A stretch of DNA of 64,000 nucleotides from Aphidius gifuensis (lineage: Eukaryota; Arthropoda; Insecta; Hymenoptera; Braconidae). Numbering within the stretch: position 1 is the stretch's first letter; each line of letters starts with the position of its first letter. The stretch lies in the NCBI RefSeq assembly GCF_014905175.1, contig NC_057788.1, positions 16,906,154 to 16,970,153 of the forward strand. The letters run 5' to 3'. The notes beneath the pieces were generated by a model. That model saw only the letters and a program-made list of their open reading frames with translations. It made no database searches and was not told where the DNA came from. The position numbers and the translations under genes were made by a program. Below are positions 34,690 to 47,555 of the stretch, in pieces.

Positions 34690-36990
34690 GTTTCTTTTCA
34701 AAAATATGGGAAAATTTTAAAACACATGAGGGTTTTAGATAGAGTATAAAATCTTAAACCTCGACAATGGGGGAGGGAATATAAATATTTTTTTTTTCAT
34801 TTCTTCATCTTTAAATGTGCAAAGTGTGCAGTGCACGTGTTGCACGTGAGGTTTGGGGTATTGTAGAGAGAAATCCCAACGACAATAAAGAAAAGTTACG
34901 AAGGGCGAGTAACTTGATGCCTACCTGCGTGAAACAGAGCAACAGGTTTTTCTCTCTTATCTTTTACCTTCTTTTTCTTTTGTACGTTTTCTCTGTATTC
35001 CTACTTACAGTATTCATTGAAAGTGACTGTAATTGTATATATTTTTTTTGGCAAGAAAATATTTTTAAAAAAAAAATCTTCTAATTCCGCTTTTTTGTAG
35101 TATTTTACAGGTCATCAAAAATATATTTTATGGCACAGTTAAAAAAATGTGATCGATTATACTTTATTTTATTAATACTGTAAGCATTTGTGCTGAAAGC
35201 TTTTCGTCTACTAGTCTACTAAAATAAGGTACGATCTTTCAAAAGAAAGTGATACACACATGGTCAATTAATTTTTTTTTTTTTTCATATTTAAATTTTA
35301 TTATTCAGCTAGCAGAAAGGTTAGCTTCTCAACACATTGTATAATATCTAGTAACGAAAATAAAAAAAAATAAGGATCGAGTGGGACGATGAATAGAGAA
35401 TATATTTACAAAGAAAACGTTGTACAATATAATAGATATTTTTATATAATTTTTTATTATTATCATTATTATTATTATTATGAATAGAAAAAAAAAAAAA
35501 AACTCAAATAAAATAAAAGAACAATATATTTGAAGAACGATTAGTTAAATAACTAATATATTTATTATATTGGTAAAACAAAAATAAGTTTACAATGGCC
35601 AAAAAATTGAGAAAGATATTTTTTTATTTCTAATTTTTTTAATGTCAAATACTTAAAATTCAATAACTGAATAAACGTAAGAGAGAGAGAGAGCAGCTCA
35701 ACGTTGCAACAGTGAAAGGGAAAGTAAAATACGATTTTTATGGATAGCGGAAGTATGCTGGTTTTTGTTGAAAATTATTCCTTTCTATTATCAAATTTCA
35801 AAAACAAATCAGCGTACATGACCTGTGTTAACAAATCAATTTGTAATTATTTTATGATATTAATATAAATGAATTATAACATAAATTTACCCGCTTAGAG
35901 GTTACGGCCATTTTGGTGACACGATAAAATTAAGCAAGGTAGAGATATACTGAAAGATATATCTATACATATAAGAGATACATCGAGAAGCAACAGGTTC
36001 TAACACGAATAGAATGATTATAATTATTAAAAAACAAAACTTTCAAACTGAAATCGAATAGTTTGAAATTGAAATTGGAATGGTAAAAGTGAAGTTTCAC
36101 CGTCCAACATGCTCCAATCACCGTCGGCTCAAAGTGAAACCTCCAAGTAAAGAAAAGTGATTTGGTAACATATCAAGATGAGAATACAATACATTTCACT
36201 CATGATTTCGTTTGCATGAGCAAAAAAATTATTATTACCTTGAAAATGTTGTCACTACATTCATATGTTGCACTGCTCATTACTACAGTAGACATTATGA
36301 TTGTGATTTATAAAAAAAATTATTTTTTAGATCACGAAATTTTATCACTTTTTTAAGTCGTTCAATGTAGAAAAAAAAATTAAAACTTTGTCACTTTTTT
36401 GTAAACTCACTAGTTAACGTTTATCTTTATCTCAAACTAAGTAACACGTTTCAATATGAGGCAATGAAAATAAAAGTTATCGTTGTTGGAGAATGAAAAA
36501 AAAAAAAAATGAAAACTTGTAAAACACAACCAAAAACTTCCCACTTTTCAAATTGATGATCGATGATATTTATCATTTATTTATATATAACAATGTATAT
36601 AGGTATATTTATGATGTATATACATACATCTATTTTCAGAAATTATAAAAATGAATAATTTTACAACTTGATTAACGATTTATTTCTTTGTTATTTTTTG
36701 AAAAAACTTCATTACAAACTAGTTAAACGTTGTGGTAGCTGGAACCGAGCACTTTCATTAGTTTTTGTGATAAATAGATGAAAGTTTTTAAAATTATAAA
36801 AAATTATTGGTTTTTATTTATTCTATATTTTGAATATTAAGTATTTTTGTATATATTATATTAATATAATGAATATCAAAATTTATCCCTTCATCGAGAG
36901 CAAGATACACACAATTTGTAAGGCACCCGAGAGCTGACTAAATTCTGGATTTCTGGATGGTATGTAGCAAGCAGTAGCAAGTACGATGCC
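34690..36990. other. Low-complexity non-coding DNA
   Basis: An ATT run lies at 35455-35480 and a short GA run at 35680-35692. No coding exon recognised. Confidence 0.5.
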
Positions 36991-37200
36991 TTGTTTTACA
37001 CATGCACAGCACAAGAGTGTATATCGTGTGTATATACAGCCTGTAATCTTCGGGAAGGCGGCGCTAATCAGATTCACCAATCAGAAAGCAAACCGAACAA
37101 TTACGAAGAGTTCCGAGCCAGGATCCGATTTGTGTGATTCTTAGTGTTCTTTTACTGCACCCCCGCCTTAACCGTTTGCTCGACTCACAAATATGTCTAT
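36990..37200 (-). promoter_or_regulatory. Possible promoter or conserved non-coding island
   Basis: This GC-richer unique patch lies in low-complexity DNA. Read on the minus strand it has GATTGGTGAATC (a CCAAT-box core) near 37085, then TGTATATACA about 45 bases on. It sits between the candidate exon at 39440 and the TIS11 exon, so it could be an internal promoter giving a shorter TIS11 transcript. This rests on motif order only. Confidence 0.22.
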
Positions 37201-38420
37201 AGTCTTACTGACGAATGATATTTAAAGACGACAGGAAAAACTTGTTAACAGTTTACAGAGAAACGAGTAGAAAGGAAAGCGATTTCTCCGTTTATGCTGT
37301 TCTTCATTTATCAGTATGACTATAATTTATTAATCATATCTTCGCGTTGTCGTTTGCTAAGACGTAGATCTTCTCATATTTTTTTTACAAATATATTATG
37401 TGCATATGTTGTATAGTGCCTTCTTAACCCAATAGGATGTATCTCTTTTGCTGTTCGTTCTACCCGGCACTATCTTCTGTCGGATTTTCTCAGCAGCAAT
37501 CAGCACCATGAAAACGAATAAAACCAAAAGAAAAAAAATTTTATCTGAAACTTGGCAACTCTGCAGTCCAAACAAACAACACTTGACGAAAAACAGAACC
37601 AACAGTGAAACAGACTCGCATATATATCTAATGATCAACTTTGCATTTTTTTGTATTTAATTTTTTTTTTTGTAACATCAAATATCAAGAATCGTACATC
37701 TTTGACATAATATTATTTTTATTTTCATAATTTGGTCAATAAATATCAATTGAATGAAATGAAATATGAGATAATAAAGTTCTTCACATAAAATAAATGT
37801 ATAGTGTGGTTCGAGGCATGTTCGACGAGGAAATGTATAATGTGTACATATACGCAGCATATATGTTTTGATATTTTAATGTATAATACAAACAGAAGTA
37901 TATGTAAGTTACTCGCTTTCTTGGCCTCTAAATGTTTGCATGAATGAAAACTAGCCTTCTATTCATGCAAGCAAATCAAAAAAACAGAACGAGGCAAATG
38001 AATGCTTTAAAAGAAATGATTGAAAGTTTTTATTGTTATCAATAAAATGTATTTTATATATAAAATAACTCTGTACTTCTTGGTTTGCGTCAATCAAAGA
38101 ATTTTTTTTGTATGTGATAAAAAGTTACCTAAATTAATAAAAGAACTTTAAAGTTTGAAAACTCGTGAAATTCTTGAGCTTGAGAGAAAGTGAATCTAAT
38201 AAATCAATTTTTTTCTGGAGATGATTTCGTTTTTTAATTTATCTTTTAGGTGTCTTAAAAAAGCAAGACTACGATTTCCGAGATAACAAAATTTCATGAT
38301 TGACTTTGAAAGTTTTTTTAAATGAAAAATAATGGTAAAAAAGAAAACTTAAAACTTAATATCTCGGATAGTTTTAGAGATACGTTTTTATTTTTTAATT
38401 TTAATTTTTTTCTGCGCTTA
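37200..38420. other. AT-rich non-coding DNA
   Basis: Short open frames on both strands overlap one another and have no recognisable content. No repeat structure stands out. Confidence 0.45.
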
Positions 38421-38425
38421 CTTAA

Positions 38426-38769
38426 GGTTGGTTAAGCAAAATGTTCATCGTACACGCAAAAATTTTATTGTTTGAAAGTTAATTATCATTTAAAATCGAA
38501 AGTAGAAAAAATTCAATTTTTTTAAAGTAATATTCGTTTTTTTGAGCACTGCATTTTGATAGTAAGTGTAAAGATATCTAGTGAGAAATAAACTTGCAAA
38601 AAATAAAGTTTGAGGTGTCATTTATCCCTGTGTATAAAAATTGTCAACTTTGCCACTCCTTATCTCAAAAAGTCCAAAGAAAAAAAAATTGATAGTGTAG
38701 ATTATTATTTCATTTGAAAAATGAGCCTAAAAAAAAATCTAAAAGGAATTCGATTATTCAGAATCAATC
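38426..38769. mobile_element. Possible TTAA-flanked MITE, diverged
   Basis: Bounded by TTAA at 38422-38425 and 38770-38773. The ends GGTTGGTTAAGC and GAATCAATC are only partly complementary, but resemble the GGTTGATTC ends of 3562-3838. Confidence 0.45.
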
Positions 38770-39439
38770 TTAATTATACATAAATCGTTTTAATAAGAGT
38801 GTTCTTTAACTTTTTATAACAGACGTTTGAAGAAAAATGAAAACGAAAAATCTATTTTAACATGATATAGAATGAATATATATATAAGTATAATATTGAT
38901 ATAACGATAAATGACATGAAAATTTATTGTAAGTAATGATGTAGTTTTTGAAGGTTTAACGTGAAAAACCATGTATAATTTTAATATCACACTACAAAAC
39001 GCCCGCATATTTTTTAATGGCTTTATTCTTGGTCTGTTGAAGAGCTGGCAGACAACTGGAAAGAGAGCAACCGAACACATTCTCAAAACGAAAAAAAAAA
39101 CGTGTCGTTAAATTTAGAAAAATAGGAATCTTTGTGTGATTGAAAAAACACCCCTATGTTAGTGTACACTTTATCGTTCAAGGTAAGCGTGGGAAGAAGG
39201 CCTACACAGTTATACATAAATATGTTATGAACCTTGAAAAACCCTCATCTGCCCGTATCTAAAGAATAATATCATAGTACACCTAAGACCTAATTAGGCC
39301 TACATTTTGCCATATGTTTTTTCCCTAAAAATCTTACTACAATTTTCCAATTATCACTTTAATTATTTTTCGCTAAAGCTACAGTATATCTTACTGTTAA
39401 CACACAAATACACATCTGAATTGAAATGTAGATATTTAC

Positions 39440-39574
39440 CAAAAAATGGTGAGTAATCGTTGAGGTAGTATTTTCAAGTGAGGTTTTTGGCTTCGGTTGG
39501 TTTGACCCGACAGCATGGTCCGCGTGTAGTTGGCCCGTGCCTCTCAGTGCCACAATCGTTTTAATTTGATGACC
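39440..39574 (-). CDS. Candidate upstream coding exon, possibly of TIS11
   Basis: This 135-base open segment (45 codons, phase 0 at both ends) has an acceptor CTTACTTCAG just upstream and a donor TTTTTTG|GTAAAT. It encodes GHQIKTIVALRG, then GTGQLHADHAVGSNQPKPK and a Thr-rich end. Its composition is richer in GC than the surroundings. Phase 0 at the donor would join the TIS11 terminal exon without a frame break, across an intron of about 12 kb. Against it: the first 15 or so bases and the acceptor lie in the outer arm of an inverted repeat (mate at about 40277-40305), and the sequence resembles no TIS11 N-terminus I know. It may be an exonised repeat edge or chance. Confidence 0.33.
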
Positions 39575-39587
39575 CTGAAGTAAGCAG

Positions 39588-40090
39588 AAAAAAAATTTCG
39601 ATATTTTTTCACCATCGAATCTCTCCTTATTTTTTTTTTAAATTAAAAATAATCGGTTTTAGAACTTTTAAAATGAAAAATTTTTCATATATATGAAATT
39701 TTTTTGGAGCGCCTAGAAATATCAAATTTTGTTGGGTGAAAGTTTTTGGTTTTTTTTTTGTTTTTTTTTAAAAAAAAAAAAATATTAATTAAAAAAAATT
39801 TTTATTTGTTATCGGTGTTAGGTCTTTAAAAGTAGAAGATAAAAGTATTTTTTATATAATAAATTAATAAAATTTAATGTACTAGATTCGAAGACAAAAA
39901 TTTTTTTTTCGAAATTTTTTTGAAAAAAAATTAATTTGTTTATTTAAAAATCAATAAAAAAAAAAAATAATTATTGTCGGTTGTAGCTATCGTTCCCCTC
40001 TACAAATAATATATATATATATATGTCTTATATGTTTACACTTACTCGTAAGGAGAGATTCGATGGTGAAAAAATATCGAAATTTTTTTT
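39588..40090. mobile_element. MITE with long perfect terminal repeats
   Basis: About 42 bases at each end are perfect inverted copies, including TTTCGATATTTTTTCACC and ATCGAATCTCTCCTTA, around AT-rich filler. The left end lies 12 bases from the acceptor of the candidate exon at 39574. A wider, imperfect pair (TGACCCTGAAGTAAGCAG / CTGCTAACTTCAGGGTCA) brackets 39560-40305. Confidence 0.82.
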
Positions 40091-40285
40091 ATGTTACAAG
40101 GGCAGTGGGAATAATGTGTGAATTTCCAAAGCGTAAGAGGGGTAGTGCGCTTTTTAGAAATTCACACATTATTACCACTGTCCCTAGTAACATAAAATAT
40201 GGTTCGTTACATGTGCCCAATCAGAGAGCCCGCTCACAACTCACACTCTCTGAGTGGGCACTTGTAACGAAATATACTATTCTGC
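40089..40285. repeat. Two adjoining hairpins
   Basis: TATGTTACAAGGGCAGTGGG and its near-inverse enclose 40089-40198. TTCGTTACATGTGCCCAATC and its near-inverse enclose 40203-40280. The reading frame across them follows from the symmetry, not from a gene. Confidence 0.75.
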
Positions 40286-40322
40286 TAACTTCAGGGTCAT
40301 TTAATTTGTACAAGCACATGTA

Positions 40323-40415
40323 CTTTCAACTACTGCACTTTGGATTTAAGGTAAGATGCTTGGAGTTTAATGCGTTCCAACTACTGTACTGTAAATTTAA
40401 GGTAAAATGCTAGGA
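40323..40415. repeat. Two-copy tandem repeat of about 50 bases
   Basis: Each unit has CAACTACTG-ACT, then ATTTAAGGTAA-ATGCT. Confidence 0.6.
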
Positions 40416-42589
40416 TTTCAATGTATACCCCAGGATAAACTTTTTGAGGTATTTTGAGTGTTTATGAGGTATTTTTTAAGCAGTCAGAGTCTTTCAGAGT
40501 GTTTATTCTCCCGCTTAGAGTGATTCCGAGTCTTTTTTTTGAACACTCTAAGCTACAATATATTAGTATGAATGTTTCACAGTACCCGAGTGGAGATTGA
40601 ATCCGGCTTGGCCGGATCCTGATCCAAATCGGATCCAGTATGGCAAAGGTAATCCAGATCCGGGTTTCCTGACCCTTTTCGGGGGAAACGGTGAATTCAG
40701 TTCCACCAGATGTGACTAGGTACGCATTCGAATGTAGGCTGGTACCGAGTTCGTTCCCAAGCCGGATTAAGGCCAAAAAAAAATCCGAGTTCATTCCCAT
40801 CGCGATTTTCCCTATTTTAGTTTTGGATACCTCCTCCCTTAACATTTCCCTTTACATTTTTTCCAGGCTTAGGATTGGCGGCAAATTGCAGGCATGTTTA
40901 AAAATGTGTTTTATATACATATAATGTATATTGTATATATATATATATGTATAATGTATTTTTTCAAATATAAGTCAAAGTAAAATATGAATGTCAATAT
41001 AAAATAATTTATTTTGAGTGCTTAAAAATAAATAATAATAGATGAAATAAAATAAAAAATAATGATCTAATATTATAAATATTATATATTTTGATATGAT
41101 ATACATAAATATAATATTTTTTATTATTTAATATGTACATTTATATTCTTTAAAATATGTAGTAGAGTAAAATAGAGTAAATATAAAGGTCAATATATAA
41201 TATAGTATAAGAAATTCAATAATAAATGATGAAATAACAAAAATAAATAATAATATAATAAAATAAATACTATATTTTGATACAAAATACATCTATGCAT
41301 ATTGTATGTTATAAATATAATATTTTTCTTTATCAATTATTCATTATTTATATTTATTTTCTTCAAATATAAGTCATAATTAGTAACTTTTTGCTTATAA
41401 AATAAGTAACCGTATAGAAAATAAATTCAATATATAAAAGTCAAACTTTATATTAAATAGTAATCTCAATTAAAATTAATTAATTAATTAATTAACTAAT
41501 TATTTAATTGGTATTTTAATTAATAAGTCAATTAATGAAGTATAAATATTTGGTATTAATCAATAATATCTTAATAATACTAAAAAGTCGTGCTACACCG
41601 GGTAGACTCGGTTAGATTCGGGCATGCTTGATTGATGGTTGGTGGAATTACGAATCGTGCTGCACCGGCTAGACTCAGTTGAATTCGGTCTCCGGAAAAC
41701 AGCGAACTGGCAAAGTGGAGGGGACACGGTAGGGGAAACGATTGGAACGAACTCGGATTTTTTTTTGGGAACGAACTCGGATGAACGTGCCCCGCCCTCC
41801 AAAATTAATCCGGGCATTTCGGGGAAGCGGGAATGAACTCGGCAATTGCCGTGGTGGGGATACTTTTTAGAAGTTTTTTTCTTGATGAAAACGATCTATC
41901 GTTCGACACAAAACGCCATCTGTATGAAATAAACATACTTCGATTACTTCAAGACTTTTTTCTTTCTCCTTACAAAACAATTATAATTTATAAAAAAAAA
42001 AATTATTTCTTCCTTTAAAAATGTTTTTGCCAAGAAGTTTATTTCTAAATGTCAGAAATTTTTTTTCTCACTGTAAATATGACAAAAATATTTAATTCAT
42101 TATTTGATAGCTTATTTAGTATAATTATTAACACATAAATATTATTTTACACATTACATTATTTTTCTTACTCTTGACAGTTGTGGGTTCCATTTTCAAA
42201 CATAACCTAGACGGCGTCATTACTTGAAAACTTTCGCATCCTGATTTTAACTATCACTTGCTAACACAGGGTAAAAAAATGTATGCTAAACATTTTCCAT
42301 GTCATGACTCCATAACATTTTACCATGAACGGAAAACATATTTTCCGAATCAACTGCACGTGTGCCAGAGATCTGCAGTTGTGACTAAGTGATTTGGCAA
42401 CTTGGCAACACGTATACAATATGTGCATGTGTATGCATCGAGGCTACGACTAAATAGTTGTAACAAAAATTTTTCTAAGTCCAAGTCCAACAGCACGAAA
42501 AAATTCCAAGTCCAAAAACATGAAAAGAGTGGAAAATATTCTAAGTTTCTAAAAAAACACTCTAAATACCCGAGTGGAAATTTCACATT

Positions 42590-42860
42590 CAAACCGGATC
42601 CGATTTTACATCCAAACCAGATCCGATTTTATGCTTAAGGTGAAACACAAGTATTGTTCTGTTTTACCGGTAAAGCCCATGTGTTTTATATAGGAAAAAA
42701 TTAAAATAATAATAATAGTTTTTTTTTTTGTATGTAAAAGCATACAGACTTTACCGGTAAAACAGAACAATGCTTGTGTTTCACCTTAAACTAAATCCGA
42801 ATTTATACTTAAACTGGATCCGAATTTATATTTAAACCGGATCCGAATTTTGTTTTAAGA
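42590..42860. repeat. AAACCGGATCCGAATTTTA units around a TTAA MITE
   Basis: Five or so units of about 23 bases (AAACYGGATCCGAATTT-type) lie on both sides of the element at 42639-42784. Confidence 0.7.
42639..42784. mobile_element. 146-base TTAA-flanked MITE
   Basis: GGTGAAACACAAG, then CTGTTTTACCGGTAAAG, is mirrored at the other end with one mismatch. TTAA lies at 42635-42638 and 42785-42788. Confidence 0.9.
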
Positions 42861-43012
42861 AAAGATTGATTTAAAAAAAAAATATATGCATTTTTCAATT
42901 ATTTTTTTTAGCAATCATTATTAACAATATTTCTATCTCAGAAAATTCAACCTAAACTAAACTAAAATTCTGGATTTTGAGAGGATCGATCTCTGCGCTA
43001 TTCTCTTTAACT

Positions 43013-43194
43013 CATTTTTTTCCTTTTTAATAAACAAAATATGTGAAATAAAAGTATAAATAAAAAAAACTAGGTGGTTATGTGTTACGATAGTTTGTAA
43101 ATTTGATTTTGTGATTTTAAAAGAACAACCTAATTTTTTTTATTTATACTTTTATTTCACATATTTTGTTTATTAAAAAGGGAAAAAATGAGTT
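43013..43194. repeat. Foldback with AATAAACAAAATATGTGAAA arms
   Basis: Arms of about 60 bases are near-perfect reverse complements around a GTTATGTGTTACGATAG loop. Confidence 0.82.
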
Positions 43195-43647
43195 ATTTTT
43201 GTATATAAAAATTAACAATTTTTTTTTAATTTTATTTCACTAATTTTTTTTATTTTTAAAAGAATAAAATTATAAAAAATTATTTAAAACAATCAAATAC
43301 GCGCCGAACTATCCTGTATGCACAGCTGCTAATACGCATGCGCGTTTTTACATGTAGTGAATTAGAGGCCAATAAGAGATCAACAGGGCGAACGCGATAA
43401 AGAGAGAAATGCAGAATCGGGCAATTTTCATAAAATATTTATTTTTTAATAAAATCTTGTACCTGGCTTATTTTGAATATTATATATTTTTAACTATAAA
43501 TCGGAAAAATTCAAGAATAGGCTTATTGGATAGGGAAATATCGATATTAATAAGGAAAGTGATTTTAGTTTCGATTTATATTTAATATTGAAGGATTTAT
43601 TGAATAATTAAGAATTCGTGACGTCATACCCATGCAACCTATTTATA

Positions 43648-43860
43648 GGGATCTGACCTATGGGCAGAGTTTGGTTGCTCACGCACACATTTATTGTGTA
43701 AAAGCTTATCTGTGAGGCAGCATGGCGCATTCCGGACCATTTTACTATAGTATGCTATCGTCAACAAACTATACCATATAAAATTTTTCAATGTAGTTTC
43801 AATGGTCTGGAAATAGTTTACTGTGCGCCACCAGATGCCATGGTGAATAGGTCAGATCCC
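43648..43860. mobile_element. 213-base MITE with GGGATCTGACCTAT termini
   Basis: GGGATCTGACCTAT and ATAGGTCAGATCCC are perfect inverted ends, with TATA immediately outside both. The interior also pairs weakly (GGCGCATTCCGGACCATT / AATGGTCTGGAAA). Confidence 0.85.
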
Positions 43861-44701
43861 TATATTATCACTCGGTAAGTCGTCTCGCGAGATTACTATT
43901 TAATATAAAGTTTGACTTTTATATATTGACATATATATCGAATTTATTTTCTATACGGTTATTTATTTTATAACCAAAAAGTTACTAATTATGACTTATA
44001 TTTGAAGAAAATAAATATAAATAATGAATAATTGATAAAAAAAAATATTATATTTATAACATAAAATATGCATAGATGTATTTTGTATCAAAATATAGTA
44101 TTTATTTTATTATATTATTATTTATTTTTGTTATTTCATCATTTATTATTGAATTTCTTATACTATATTATATATTGACCTTTATATTTACTCTATTTTA
44201 CTCTACTACATATTTTAAAGAATATAAATGTACATATTAAATAATAAAAAATATTATATTTATGTATATCATATCAAAATATATAATATTTATAATATTA
44301 GATTATTAATCCTTAATCCGGCTTGGGAACGAACTCGGTACCAGCCCCCACCACGCCTTGACACTAACACTACGTTCCCTATAATAGACTACATTCTTGT
44401 TTCGAACGGCATGGGGTATTTTTTAAGAAATAAACTTCTAAAGTTATGCCACGTTACGTGGTGTTTTTATTCAAACGGTGGCTGCCGCTGCCAATATAAG
44501 AGTGCGCATACGTTTTCTACGGGCCTACGATCGTAGCGGAGGCTTACACTTTCTTAATTAATTAATAACTTGGTTAATTATTGCTAAAAAAATTTGAAAA
44601 TTCGAGAAAAACTTCTTGATATATAGATGAACAATGTTGCCACTGACAAGTTTTTTAAATCTAAAACTTTCTCGACACTTTTTTATCTTATTTTTCGAAA
44701 A

Positions 44702-46095
44702 ACGTATTTTCCGACCGGCATTACTCAATAAATTAATAAAAAAAAATAATACAAGTAAATAATATTGTTAATGTCATTTTTATTATCGCTAAACTATAAC
44801 AAAACTATATGCCAAGTTTCAAGTCGATTCATTAATTATTAACAAAGTTATGACGACTTAGACCTGGAAAAATAATGTTTTTTTTTTAAAAAAAAATATT
44901 AAACTTTATTTTTTAATTCATCAAATAATTGTACACTGAAAAAACGTTCCCGCTGCAGGCACGGTACGTTCCTGCTGCCGTAGCAGTAAAGTAGACTGCG
45001 AAGCGCTATACAGCTGTGAGAGCAGTACACCCAACTTGGAATTTCTGTACTGCTCTCACAGCAGTACAGCACTGCTGCTGCAGCCGAACATTTTACTGTC
45101 GATGAGTTCAGGCGTATTAGCAGTACAAAGAATAGCTGTATGACACGTAAAGACTCATTCGATAAATTAAATGATGTATATATGTATATTATTAATATTA
45201 ATTATTAATAAATATAATTATATACTAATATTATTATTGAATGTGAATTGATTTTAAAATCTTGTATATTGTAAAAAAATATGTATAAAGAATTTGAAAA
45301 AAATTGATTTTATTTGAATATAGAATTGAAAAAAAAAAATTTACATTTTTAATTTACCGTGTAATAATAATAAGTTTACTTATCGAATAAACGAAGAAAT
45401 TGCATTAACTATGATGATAACATAAAAATAATATTACACAGTAAATTAAAAATGTAAAAAATTTAATTTTTAACATAAAAAAAAATTTTTTAATTTAACA
45501 TTGAAAGAAATTTTTAATTGAACATTTAATAAAATGCTAAATTTCAATCCTAACCTATAAGTGATGTCAAAGTCGTGAACCGTATATGACCGCGCATACA
45601 GATGCGCGCATTCAGTTGCCACAGCAGTGCTTTGTACTGCTCTCACAGCAGTACAGTTTACAGAGAATATACGGGTGCTTACTGTGGATTTGCATGGACA
45701 TCCTGCTACTGTAGCGGTCTACCATTACCAGTACAATAGACCGTGCCTGCAGCGGGAACGTTTTTTCAGTGTAATTGAATATCATTTATTTGAAAGAAAA
45801 TATGTTAATAAGTTATTATCAGAATTAATTTTCGATTTCTACATTCGATCTCGCGGTCAATCGGATAACGCGTTCGCCTCCCGCCCCAAAAGTTCTTGGT
45901 TCGATCCCCGGTTTTAGATATTTAGTTTAGGAAAAAAAAAAAAAAAAAAAATCAATCACGTGAAAATTGATTGAATTAACAACAAAATAAATAATTAACT
46001 ACGAAAAAAAATAATTTTTTTTTTTTTGTCACATTTTCAACATATCATTAGTTTGATTAGAAAAATAAATCGTTTGTATTAAACAAAAAAATTAA
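44702..46095 (+). repeat. Dispersed repeat D, copy 2 (interrupted)
   Basis: Matches 20860-21500, split at 44933 by the 838-base insertion. It includes the tRNA-like module at 45838-45920 (GTCAATCGGATAACGCG, then GGTTCGATCCCCGG), which has the better B box of the two copies. Confidence 0.88.
44934..45771. mobile_element. TA-flanked element with CACTGAAAAAACGTTCC termini
   Basis: About 32 bases at each end are perfect inverted copies (CACTGAAAAAACGTTCC, then CGCTGCAGGCACGGT). TA is duplicated at 44932-44933 and 45772-45773, while the other copy of the host repeat has a single TA at 21089-21090. Inner GTACTGCTCTCACAGCAGTA palindromes lie near both ends. No transposase frame. Confidence 0.93.
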
Positions 46096-46099
46096 TTCC

Positions 46100-47040
46100 T
46101 TGGAAACGCTTTTTTGTTTGTAACAAATTATAATTTATTTAATTCATTACTTTTATTGTTTATAAGTGCGGCATAGATCCAAATTTTAATCAAAAAAAAA
46201 AAGAAAAGTACGCTTTTTTTTAATTATTCTTTTGTAAAAAATCATTATTAAAGATATTTATATCTTAGAGCATTGAACCTAAACGAGTAACGCCGTTTTT
46301 CAGTCATATCTAGAGGTAAACGTTAAGAGTGCATGTATATTGTTCGTCAAGATATGATATTACATAAGTATAATATATAAATATATATAACATATAATAG
46401 ATCCAAAATTAGATTCTCTTTCATTTTTTTTTATTATTTTTTTTCATTAAGTTAATATAAAAATATATTGAATTCAGTAACTGGGTCTCAATAATCAATG
46501 TCTGACCCAGTTGCTGAACACCTGTCTTACACCATGTTCAACCTAAAATTGTTACATTTGAATTTTTAAGCCACCATTATTATTATTATTGTTATTAATT
46601 ATATGTTATTATAAATAAATTATTAAGTTGTTTTCATAGTTATATTTTTTTTATTAACTTCAAAGTCTATTTTAACATAAAAAAAAAATATAGAAATTTT
46701 TTTTTTTCGTGTATTTATAAAGCACTTGAAAATAGCCAAATACCTGTTATATAGTCCTTGAGACCTTTGAGGGTTAAGAAACTTCTTAAAAATTAAATTG
46801 AATTGTAGAGTAATGCGGGGCTGAGCGCCACTCTGTAATCTCCACTCATACCGCATTACTCAACAATTCAATTTAATTTTTAATAATTTTTTTAACCCCT
46901 TTTATAAATTTTTTTTTGGTAGGGATTTTTTTTTTATATTTAAAATACATTAAAAAAATTAATCTAGCTCGCCTAGTATTTTCAACGTAGTTAATAATTC
47001 GTGTTTTTTACCTGGCTTACCTGTAGGGTTTTCAGGGACG
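46100..47040. other. Non-coding DNA with two hairpins
   Basis: 46480-46526 is a short hairpin (TTCAGTAACTGGGTCT-type). 46776-46905 is a foldback with TTAAATTGAATTGTAGAGTA arms. No gene seen. Confidence 0.6.
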
Positions 47041-47044
47041 TAGG

Positions 47045-47480
47045 GAAACGGTAAATTCAGATTCTTGGCACCCAGCGGTGAGGGTCACGGCTTATCTCAG
47101 TTTATGCTATTCTACTGTTTTCAGGTAGATTCAGTTTTAACTTTCTAGTTTTGCCAAGTCAAATAAAAGTAAAAAAAGGGACTATTAGAATAATTTTTAC
47201 TTCTTAATTGATAATAAGCTAGATTTTTCCCTTAGCTAGATTTTTTACTTAGCTACATTTTTTCCTTAGCTACATATTTTCTTTAGCTAGATTTTTTACT
47301 TAGCTACATCTTTTATTTAGCTTTAATTATAGCCAAACACACAATATCTACATAATTTTACCAGCTTAATTTTCTACTTAGCTAGATTTTTTACTTATAG
47401 CTGTAATTGTAGCCAAACAATCAATATCTAGCTCATTTTACTATCCAAATTCTTGGGTAAATTGTGAATAAGGAAAAAAT
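47045..47480. repeat. Inverse copy of repeat R plus TACTTAGCTA units
   Basis: Reverse complement of 28430-28700 over its length, including GTAAATTCAGATTC and CTGAGATAAG-type landmarks. Confidence 0.8.
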
Positions 47481-47555
47481 CTAAAATTAATTATAAGAAA
47501 ATATAAGAATCAAACTTCAAGAACAAATAGAAAAAAAATTTTAAAAAAATTCTAA

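Larger units (their letters stand above)
40737..44346. repeat. Large nested inverted repeat
   Basis: Outer arms GGTACCGAGTTCGTTCCCAA (about 40741) and their inverse (about 44320) and long inner arms 41062-41472 / 43887-44312 are reverse complements. The roughly 2.4 kb between the inner arms holds three smaller foldbacks. Left outer and inner arms are separated by about 290 bases of other DNA, right ones are contiguous, so one side was later interrupted. Confidence 0.8.

Noticed and set aside
45838..45920. True tRNA gene
   Set aside because: The B-box-like GGTTCGATCC is good, but the module is part of a dispersed repeat, the acceptor stem does not close by eye, and a second mutated copy exists at 21229.
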